DNA of 30,448 nt, taken from positions 1 to 30,448 of the forward strand of contig CAYJOR010000030.1 in assembly GCA_964371865.1 (NCBI GenBank), written 5' to 3'. Source of the DNA: CAYJAZ01 sp964371865. GTDB lineage: Bacteria > Desulfobacterota > Desulfovibrionia > Desulfovibrionales > Desulfovibrionaceae. Within the stretch, counting starts at the first letter, position 1. Every line of letters starts with the position of its first letter. The notes under the pieces were generated by a model. The model searched no databases and was not told the DNA's origin. It worked only from the letters and a program-made list of their open reading frames with translations. Both the position numbers and the translations under genes were made by a program. This document shows, piece after piece, positions 24,655 through 30,448 of the stretch.

Positions 24655-25938
24655 ATGCCAGTTTATAAGATGAAATACGGAAATACAAGCATTGACGTGT
24701 CAATTGACAACGCAAGCTCAATCACGGTGCTTGAACCGGTGGAAGCAGAAGGGATTAGTGATTTAAAAGCGACATTCAGAAGTGAAGTTGAAACAAATAC
24801 TATTGATTCTCCTGCCTTATCTAATCTTGTTGCTAAGGACGATTTAGTAACTATTGTTTTGAGCGATGTTACAAGACTTTGGTCAAAACAAGATAAAGTA
24901 TGTAAGGAACTTGTAGAGTTTTTGAATGAAGAATGTGAAGTTCCTTTTGAGAATATTGCAATTCTCCTTTCACTTGGCACACATCGTCCTCAAACAGAAG
25001 AAGAAGATCGTCGAAATGTTACCGACTGGGTTTATGAGAGGGTAAAAGTAGTTCCTCATGATTATCGTGGAGAATTAAAGTATTTAGGGACAACGAGTTA
25101 CGGTACTCCAATGTATGTAAATCCTCTTGTTGTTGACAGAAAAGTTATTATCATAGGCTCAACAGTTCATCACGTACTTGCTGGTTATGGTGGCGGAAGA
25201 AAAAGCATACTTCCCGGCGTTGCAGGTGAAGAAACAATCTTGAAAAATCATCTACTTGCAATGCACCCAACCGAAGAACGCTCGACTGAACTTGTAGGTA
25301 TGGGGCTTCTCGAAACAAACCCTATTCAAGTTGATATGAATGAAGCTGTAGCAATGGTAAATCCGGTTTTCGGGATTAACATTGTTATGAATAAAGATGG
25401 CAATCAAGCGAAGCTTGTGTGCGGTAACTGGAAGACTGCATGGGAAAAAAGTTGTGAAATCACAAATGAAATTAATGGCCGTCTTATAAGTGAAAAAGCT
25501 GATATTGTTATAGGAAGTTGTGGTGGTTATCCTAAAGATATGAATTTATATCAAGGCTCTAAAACAATTTTCAATATGGCAGAAGCTGTAAAAGATGGCG
25601 GAACTATGATTTTTTTCGCTGAATGTATTGAAGGTGGCGGAGCTCCGGACTTCTTTGATTGGGCTAAGTCGCTAAAAACTAAGACTCTAGATGCTGATTT
25701 AAGAGCGAATTTTACAATTTCGGGCTATGTTTTTTATGCTCTTTGTGAAAGGCTTAATAAAGCACAAGCTCTTGTAATGTCAACACTTCCAAAAGAAACT
25801 TTAGCAGATTTGAATATTAAAGGATATCAATCAGCTGATGAATTATTTAAAGATGTTGATTTTACAGGAAAATCTGTAATTGTAATGCCTTATGGCGGAG
25901 CAACTGTACCAATTTACAAGTCACAGGCTTGTCAATAA
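24655..25938 (+). CDS. LarA-family (DUF2088) nickel-pincer racemase homologue
   Basis: Cytoplasmic enzyme of 427 residues spanning the whole LarA family (lactate racemase, nickel pincer nucleotide cofactor). Conserved residues line up with Lactobacillus plantarum LarA: H110 in GTHRPQTEEE (LarA H108), H172/H173 in STVHHVLAGYGGGRKSILPG (LarA H174), K183 (the cofactor-tethering lysine, LarA K184) and H199 in KNHLLAMHP (LarA H200). The family includes racemases and epimerases of many 2-hydroxyacids, so lactate is not assured. larB, larC and larE are not in the window. AGGGGA precedes ATG 24655. A binding-protein gene follows within 30 bases, suggesting that this enzyme processes the imported ligand. 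Confidence 0.88.
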   Translation: MPVYKMKYGNTSIDVSIDNASSITVLEPVEAEGISDLKATFRSEVETNTIDSPALSNLVAKDDLVTIVLSDVTRLWSKQDKVCKELVEFLNEECEVPFENIAILLSLGTHRPQTEEEDRRNVTDWVYERVKVVPHDYRGELKYLGTTSYGTPMYVNPLVVDRKVIIIGSTVHHVLAGYGGGRKSILPGVAGEETILKNHLLAMHPTEERSTELVGMGLLETNPIQVDMNEAVAMVNPVFGINIVMNKDGNQAKLVCGNWKTAWEKSCEITNEINGRLISEKADIVIGSCGGYPKDMNLYQGSKTIFNMAEAVKDGGTMIFFAECIEGGGAPDFFDWAKSLKTKTLDADLRANFTISGYVFYALCERLNKAQALVMSTLPKETLADLNIKGYQSADELFKDVDFTGKSVIVMPYGGATVPIYKSQACQ

Positions 25939-25968
25939 TAATCCTTAATAACCTTGGAGAGAGTAGAC

Positions 25969-26928
25969 ATGAAGCTTTTAAGAATTTTATCGGTTTTTCT
26001 ATTATTTACGTTAGTAAGTATTCAAGATGTTTCAGCAAAACAAATCAGTGTTGGTATTGTTCAATTTATTGAAAATGGCGCGTTTACTGATATGCGTGAA
26101 GGTTTTATTAATCAAATGCGCTCACAAGGTTATGACGAAAGCAAAATGACCTTTGATTTCAAAAGTGCTCAAGGCGATGCAACTAACCTTAATAGTATTT
26201 GTCAAAGCATGGTAGATGAAGGGCATGATTTTATAGTAGCAATCGCAACACCATCAGCTCAAGCAATGGTGAATTTAGATAGTGATATACCTGTTTTCTT
26301 TATCTCAGTATCGAATCCAATTGGGGCTCGTATCATCAGCGATATGCAAAAGCCTGATAAAAACGCTACAGGCGCATCAAATGCAATTCCTGTAAAATTG
26401 ATTTTTGACCTTGCTGAACAAATTACTCCAGGATTAAAATCTTATGGACTCCTCTATACAACAAGCGAAATTAACGCAGTGACTACAATTGAGCAAGTAA
26501 AAGAATATCTTGACTCTATTGGAATTGACTACAAAGAAGCAATTGTAACCAATTCAGCAGAAGTTCAGCAAGCAGCTCAAAGCCTTGTAGATAGTGTTGA
26601 CGCCGTATTTATTCCTAACGATTCCGTTATTCAAAGTGCTATGAGCCTTGTAGGCGAAGTTACAAGAGATGCTAAAATTCCAACATATTGCACCTCAAAT
26701 GTGACTGTTGAAGCAGGTGGATTAGCAACAAAAGCTATCAGCGATGTAAGAATCGGTGAAATTGTTGCTGATATGGCGATTGAATATATTAACGGTAAAA
26801 AAATTGAAGATATTCCATCTCAAGTAGTACCGGCTACCGATATTATTATCAATAAAACTACTGCTGATGCGATTGGCGTTGCAATTCCTACAGATATTGA
26901 AGGGCTTATCGTTATAGAAGATAAGTAG
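25969..26928 (+). CDS. ABC transporter substrate-binding protein (TrpX-like, ABC_sub_bind family)
   Basis: Periplasmic binding protein of 319 residues with signal peptide MKLLRILSVFLLFTLVSIQD (cleavage near VSA-K). The mature part is a type 1 periplasmic-binding fold: ISVGIVQFIENGAFTDMREG, FIVAIATPSAQAMVN, IPVFFISVSNPIGARI, AVFIPNDSVIQSAM and the C-terminal PTDIEGLIVI. It resembles the family with TrpX, whose members bind tryptophan and other aromatic or unknown ligands. ATG 25969 has GGAGAGA six bases upstream; upstream in-frame TTG 25954 is less likely. It follows the larA-like gene by 30 bases, but its permease and ATPase lie beyond a 491-base gap full of repeats. Confidence 0.88.
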   Translation: MKLLRILSVFLLFTLVSIQDVSAKQISVGIVQFIENGAFTDMREGFINQMRSQGYDESKMTFDFKSAQGDATNLNSICQSMVDEGHDFIVAIATPSAQAMVNLDSDIPVFFISVSNPIGARIISDMQKPDKNATGASNAIPVKLIFDLAEQITPGLKSYGLLYTTSEINAVTTIEQVKEYLDSIGIDYKEAIVTNSAEVQQAAQSLVDSVDAVFIPNDSVIQSAMSLVGEVTRDAKIPTYCTSNVTVEAGGLATKAISDVRIGEIVADMAIEYINGKKIEDIPSQVVPATDIIINKTTADAIGVAIPTDIEGLIVIEDK

Positions 26929-26930
26929 TG

Positions 26931-27083
26931 AGGGTATGTTTCTAAATTCATTCTTTTGCGGTTTTTCTGCTTTAAAGATGATTTTTTATTCCGTTTATGT
27001 ATATTTTGACACACTGCACGTCATAAAAACTCACTTTAAATTGAAAATTCCACAAAATCTCTGAATTTAGAAATACACCCTAG
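26931..27083. repeat. Palindromic TIR element, copy C
   Basis: About 153 bases. The left end AGGGTATGTTTCTAAATTCA pairs with the right end TGAATTTAGAAATACACCCT except at two positions. The internal core (GATTTTTTATTC, then CGTCATAAAAACTCACTTT) matches copies A and B. It starts two bases after the binding-protein stop codon. Confidence 0.8.
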
Positions 27084-27097
27084 TTGAAATATAACTT

Positions 27098-27185
27098 CTT
27101 GAGGGGTAAAACAACATTGTGGGAAAAGTTCCCTTTTGAAAAAAATGAGTTTTTCCCCCTCAAACTCCCCCTTTCCTTAAAAAAC
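27098..27185. repeat. G/C-run hairpin repeat, copy 2 (inverted)
   Basis: The complement reads TTTTTTAAGGAAAGGGGGAG then TTTGAGGGGGAAAAACTC, closely matching copy 1 at 24475-24515. The outer arms TTGAGGGG and CCCCCTCAA still pair, while the middle has diverged and holds a small GGGAA-AAG-TTCCC hairpin. Confidence 0.75.
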
Positions 27186-27309
27186 AATTGTTAATAAATC
27201 AATATTTTAGAAAAGTAAAAATATGTCAATTTTTGAAACATACTTTATACACATGAATTGGAATGACGTGCCCTAGAACAAGTCAGAAAGAAATGAGGTT
27301 TCCAAAGGG

Positions 27310-27344
27310 ACTTTCCCTACGGGAATCATTCCCGTGGGAAAAGT
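27310..27344. repeat. Near-perfect hairpin before the permease gene
   Basis: ACTTTCCCTACGGGAAT (27310-27326) pairs with ATTCCCGTGGGAAAAGT (27328-27344) at 15 of 17 positions around a single central base. It is more GC-rich than its surroundings. Next to it GCCGAAGGC forms another mini-hairpin. Most likely a repeated extragenic element or a transcription attenuator. Confidence 0.6.
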
Positions 27345-27419
27345 TCTCTTGGTCGCCGAAGGCAAAAAAAGAAAAATAGAAAAAATAGAAAAAACAAAAT
27401 CAAATTAAGGATATAATTA

Positions 27420-28334
27420 ATGACATTGCTACTAGGATCATTCCAGCTAGGATTGATATACGCTTTACTGGCGATAGGAATTTATATCGCATTCAGAATA
27501 CTAAACGTACCGGATTTATCTGCAGAGGGAACGTTTACATTTGGACTTGCAACATCGGCAGCGTTCACAGCAATGGGCAGTCCTTTTCTTGGAATTTTCT
27601 TTGGTATGCTCGCCGGGTTTGTGGGCGGAAGTGTGACAGGATTTTTGCAAACAAAACTTAGAATACATCCAATTCTAGCGGGCATTCTTACCTTGAGTGG
27701 ACTTTATTCTATAAATTTAGCAATAATGGGTTCTCGTTCTAATATTGCACTTGTTGGAATGGATACTCTTTTCAGAATAGCTTTTGACCTTCTACCATTT
27801 TTGAGTAAAGAAGTTGTTAAGTTTACGATTTCCTTTGGTTTCTGTGTACTTGTAATAGTAGTGCTTGCATATTTCTTTAAGACACATATAGGTCTTTGTA
27901 TCAGAGCTACTGGCGACAATGAAGCGATGGTTCGTGCATCTTCAATTGATGTAGACTCAACTAAAATTCTTGCTCTTGCGCTTGGAAATGGTTGTATTGC
28001 TTTATCGGGAGCTTTATTGGCTCAATACCAAGGTTTTGCGGACATCAGCTCTGGTATTGGGATTATTGCTGTAGGGCTTGCGTCTGTTATTATAGGTGAA
28101 ATGATATTCGGAATTAAGGGGGTGACGTATGGTTTAATCACAGCTGCTCTTGGTTCTGTTGTGTACCGTTTGATAATTGCGCTTGCACTAAAATCTAGTT
28201 TATTTCCGGCATACTATCTTAAACTGGTTTCCGCTGCGATTGTGGCAATTGCGCTTGCTCTTCCTGCAATTAAAGCATATTTACGACTACAAAGAATTAA
28301 ACAAAAGGGGCTTGAAGATGCTAAAAATCTCTAA
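27420..28334 (+). CDS. ABC transporter permease (TrpY-like)
   Basis: Inner-membrane permease of 304 residues with ~8 helices, of the branched-chain-type (BPD_transp_2) family. LGSFQLGLIYALLAIGIYIAFRILNVPDLSAEGTF at the N-terminus and the conserved cytoplasmic loop THIGLCIRATGDNEAMVRASS (~158-178) are characteristic. It should form the channel for the binding protein at 25969 and couple to the ATPase that follows. Its last 17 bases overlap the start of the ATPase gene. AAGGA lies before ATG 27420. Confidence 0.92.
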   Translation: MTLLLGSFQLGLIYALLAIGIYIAFRILNVPDLSAEGTFTFGLATSAAFTAMGSPFLGIFFGMLAGFVGGSVTGFLQTKLRIHPILAGILTLSGLYSINLAIMGSRSNIALVGMDTLFRIAFDLLPFLSKEVVKFTISFGFCVLVIVVLAYFFKTHIGLCIRATGDNEAMVRASSIDVDSTKILALALGNGCIALSGALLAQYQGFADISSGIGIIAVGLASVIIGEMIFGIKGVTYGLITAALGSVVYRLIIALALKSSLFPAYYLKLVSAAIVAIALALPAIKAYLRLQRIKQKGLEDAKNL

Positions 28335-29109
28335 CCTTACCAAAGTGTTTTCACCAAATAGCCCAACACAACATATTGCCCTCAATAAGTTGGAATTAGA
28401 AGTTGAAAAAGAAGAATTTGTATGTGTCATCGGGTCTAATGGAGCAGGAAAATCTACTCTTTTTAATGCGATATCCGGATTTTTTTGGTCGGACGGTGGT
28501 TCTATTATCTTAGAAGGAAAAAATATTACATATGAGCGCGAACATAAGCGTTCTGCATATATTGGAAGACTTTTTCAAGATCCTATGATGGGCACTGCAC
28601 CAAGCCTAACAATCGAAGAAAATCTTGCACTTGCGTATTCAAGAAGTAAACGTAAAGGGCTTAAACTCGCAATTCATAGTAACGAACGTGAATTTTTTAA
28701 AAGCGCACTTGCAGAGTTTGAAATGGGGCTTGAAGATAGAATTCATACAAAAGTAGGTTTGCTTTCAGGTGGACAAAGACAAGCATTGACCCTATTAATG
28801 GGAACTCTGGTTCCGCCGAAGCTCCTTTTACTTGATGAGCATACAGCCGCTCTTGACCCTGCTACAGCTGAAAAAGTTATGCGGATAACAAAAGAAATTA
28901 TTGCAAAGCACAAGCTTACTGCAATGATGATTACTCATAATATTCAAGATGCCCTTACAAGTGGCACTCGTACAATTATGATGAATAAGGGCAAGATAAT
29001 ACTTGATTTAAAAGGCAAAGAAAGAGAAGAAATGACAGTTTCAAAACTAATGGATTTCTACTCAGCTACGCAAAAAGAAGCACTTTCTGATAGAATGTTG
29101 CTTAGTTAG
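28318..29109 (+). CDS. ABC transporter ATP-binding protein (TrpZ-like)
   Basis: Cytoplasmic ATPase of 263 residues. Walker A GSNGAGKST (~42-50), Q-loop LFQDPMMGT (~85-93), signature LSGGQRQAL (~147-155), Walker B LLLLDEHTAALD (~168-179) and H-loop MITHN (~204-208) are all intact, so it should be active. ATG 28318 has AGGGG seven bases upstream and overlaps the permease by 17 bases; a longer frame to 28240 would lie within permease sequence and is unlikely. It energises the importer with the permease and the periplasmic protein. Confidence 0.94.
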   Translation: MLKISNLTKVFSPNSPTQHIALNKLELEVEKEEFVCVIGSNGAGKSTLFNAISGFFWSDGGSIILEGKNITYEREHKRSAYIGRLFQDPMMGTAPSLTIEENLALAYSRSKRKGLKLAIHSNEREFFKSALAEFEMGLEDRIHTKVGLLSGGQRQALTLLMGTLVPPKLLLLDEHTAALDPATAEKVMRITKEIIAKHKLTAMMITHNIQDALTSGTRTIMMNKGKIILDLKGKEREEMTVSKLMDFYSATQKEALSDRMLLS

Positions 29110-29134
29110 AGCTAAAGAAAAAAAGAGTTTATTT

Positions 29135-29158
29135 TGTAATATATGTTACAGTTTTTTT
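29135..29158 (+). terminator. Weak terminator candidate after the ABC genes
   Basis: A short stem TGTAA/TTACA with a 6-base loop is followed by G and seven T. The T-run is good but the five-base AT-rich stem is poor, so this is tentative. Confidence 0.35.
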
Positions 29159-29252
29159 CGTAGAAGAATTATAAAAGGTTTTATGAGAAGAAATGAAAAA
29201 GTTAAAAAACTATAACTTATTATTATAAATAGTAATTTTGTGAGGAATACTT

Positions 29253-29786
29253 ATGAAAATATTCATACATAAATTCTTACTCCATTTAAAAGTAATGAAG
29301 CTTGCAAGGTTTAGACTGCTTTTTATGTGGTTTTTTGCATGTCTCACTATTAGTCTTATTGCTTATATAGATACTTTTGTTCAAGCAAGCTATAACTACA
29401 CTATTCTACTTGCACCTTTTGGAGCGACAACCGTAATTATCTTTACAATTCCTCATAGTCCAATAGGGCAGTCAAAAAACGTTATATTTGGGCATACAAT
29501 CTCTGCAATTATAGGCATTTCTTGCTTTTTCCTTTTTGGTGAAGCAACTCCAGTTTCCATAGGAATCAGCGTTGCTACAGCACTTGTTGCTATGATAGTA
29601 ACAAACACTCTTCACCCTCCCGGCGGTGCAACTGCTCTTATAGCGGCACTTGGCGGAAGCGTGGTGCAAGAACTTGGATATCTTTATCCTTTCTTTCCTG
29701 TAGCTTTAGGCGCAATAATAACTGTAATTTTAGGCGAGATTTTTAACTACATCACAAATCTAATAACCAACAAAGAAGGTAAATAA
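29253..29786 (+). CDS. HPP-family integral membrane protein
   Basis: Inner-membrane protein of 177 residues with four to five hydrophobic segments, the length of the HPP family. The name-giving motif is present in NTLHPPGGATALIAALGG (~117-134), and the start of the domain shows LLAPFGATTVIIFTIPHSP (~52-70). Plant and cyanobacterial members have been linked to nitrite transport; the role in this organism is unknown. GAGGA lies before ATG 29253. The PPOX-family gene starts three bases after its stop, so the pair is probably co-transcribed. Confidence 0.9.
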   Translation: MKIFIHKFLLHLKVMKLARFRLLFMWFFACLTISLIAYIDTFVQASYNYTILLAPFGATTVIIFTIPHSPIGQSKNVIFGHTISAIIGISCFFLFGEATPVSIGISVATALVAMIVTNTLHPPGGATALIAALGGSVVQELGYLYPFFPVALGAIITVILGEIFNYITNLITNKEGK

Positions 29787-29789
29787 TTT

Positions 29790-30245
29790 ATGAGACTTGC
29801 AAAAAGAGAGCGTAATACTCAAGAATTTTTCGATTTAGTACTTAACCAAGCAAATGAAATAACTCTTGCTTTTAATGATAAAAACGCACCTTACGTTCTT
29901 CCTTTCAACTTTGCTTATGAAGATGGAAAAATATATATCCACTGTGCTCATGAAGGGCATAAAATAGATCTTATAAGAGAAAACCCATCTGTAGGCTTTT
30001 GCGCAACTTGTGATGTTGAAATTCTTCCCGAAGAAGCAACAACCGCCTATAGAAGCGTAGTAGGAAAAGGCGTAATAACAATTGAAGAAGATGAAAACAT
30101 AAAACAACGTGCTCTTGATATGATAGCTTACAAATACAAAGCAAGCTGTGATGTACCTGCAAATCCTCAAATGATAAAGGGTACTTGTGTTCTTATTCTA
30201 AGAATTGAAGAAATCAATGGAAAACAAAGAGAGAGAAAAGCGTAG
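29790..30245 (+). CDS. Pyridoxamine 5'-phosphate oxidase-family FMN-binding protein (NimA-like)
   Basis: Cytoplasmic split-barrel protein of 151 residues, predicted to bind FMN. Characteristic are YVLPFNFAYEDGKIYIHCAHEGHKIDLIRENPSVGF (~31-66), where the strand plus H-x-x-x-H-K pattern matches NimA-like members, and YRSVVGKGVITI (~89-100). Relatives reduce nitro or other small compounds, or have unknown roles; a real pyridoxine oxidase is unlikely at this length. AAGG lies nine to ten bases before ATG 29790. It forms an apparent pair with the HPP gene. Last gene in the window. Confidence 0.85.
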   Translation: MRLAKRERNTQEFFDLVLNQANEITLAFNDKNAPYVLPFNFAYEDGKIYIHCAHEGHKIDLIRENPSVGFCATCDVEILPEEATTAYRSVVGKGVITIEEDENIKQRALDMIAYKYKASCDVPANPQMIKGTCVLILRIEEINGKQRERKA

Positions 30246-30448
30246 TCATTTTTTTTTAGAAAGGGGGAAACCACGTTTTTCAAAAAAGAGTTTTTTCCTA
30301 AAATTCGACGTTAACTAAATTCTCTTTTTAATGTGTAGACTAAACTTTTTTGTGCAATTATTTCCCCACCGCATGTACAAACTTTGCTTAATAACCAAAC
30401 TAAATGCGGTATATTGAAAAGTTTTTTGGAAGGAAGGGGGAGAGTTTG
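30246..30448. other. Contig end with hairpin-repeat fragments
   Basis: No gene. TTTTTTTAGAAAGGGGGAAACC with ACGTTTTTC (30250-30280) looks like a shortened copy of the G/C-run hairpin repeat. At 30368-30410 ACCGCAT and ATGCGGT form an inverted pair about 30 bases apart. The last 28 bases (TTTTTTGGAAGGAAGGGGGA then GAGTTTG) match the left part of copy 1 (24475-24503), so the contig ends entering another copy. Confidence 0.6.

Larger units (their letters stand above)
26929..27419. other. Repeat block splitting the ABC transporter genes
   Basis: A 491-base gap lying between the binding-protein stop and the permease start. It starts, two bases after the stop, with a palindromic element (26931-27083), then the inverted G/C-run hairpin repeat (27098-27185), then a stretch shared with 12190-12297, then a near-perfect GC-richer hairpin (27310-27344) followed by GGTCGCCGAAGGC and an A-rich tract. 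No ORF is supported. AAGGA before ATG 27420 is the permease ribosome site. Confidence 0.65.

Noticed and set aside
29182..29214. 10-codon ATG frame (MRRNEKVKKL) with AAAGG upstream
   Set aside because: Too short and only A-rich sequence; no sign of a leader-peptide attenuator.

Overview
The window is about 30.4 kb of AT-rich DNA (roughly one third G+C by eye). It probably comes from an anaerobic, motile, Gram-negative bacterium. Supporting signs are three lipobox-bearing or periplasmic proteins, a type I secreted RTX adhesin, a methyl-accepting chemotaxis protein, rubrerythrin, c-di-GMP enzymes, an oxygen-sensitive radical-SAM thiazole pathway (ThiH) and a LarA-family enzyme. The gene mix and the adhesin architecture recall Desulfovibrionaceae (Desulfobacterota). 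No rRNA or other taxonomic marker is present, so this is inference only.

Layout: a poly-C artefact at 1-76; a chemoreceptor (minus strand); an HD-GYP-type protein, rubrerythrin, a lipoprotein alpha/beta hydrolase and a TspO-like membrane protein (plus strand); then a 5.2-kb gene for a 1730-residue RTX/T1SS surface adhesin with its own promoter and a strong terminator. After that come a small poly-Asp lipoprotein (minus), a DMT/EamA exporter convergent with a MATE exporter, a DUF1460 amidase-like protein with a small secreted partner, a DUF523 protein, and a two-gene c-di-GMP module (HAMP-PAS sensor overlapping a periplasmic-binding-protein/GGDEF/EAL protein). The right third holds the thiazole operon thiS-thiF-thiG-thiH-tenI/thiE, then a LarA-family racemase with a TrpX-like ABC importer (binding protein, permease, ATPase), and finally an HPP membrane protein and an FMN-binding PPOX-family protein.

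How the parts relate: surface attachment (adhesin), taxis (MCP) and c-di-GMP turnover (HD-GYP, EAL) form one theme. Thiamin precursor synthesis and uptake or racemisation of a small substrate form a second. No type I secretion ABC/MFP genes, thiC/thiD or larB/C/E genes are in the window, so these functions depend on genes elsewhere.

The most unusual content is intergenic. One family of ~155-165-bp palindromic elements ends in CTAGGGTRTGTTTCTAAATT-type inverted repeats and has three copies (~20581, 24305, 26931). A second is a G/C-run hairpin family (~24473 and ~27098). Fragments of the second family also lie at both ends of the window, which suggests that the contig broke in it. One block of these repeats separates the ABC binding-protein gene from its permease and ATPase genes.
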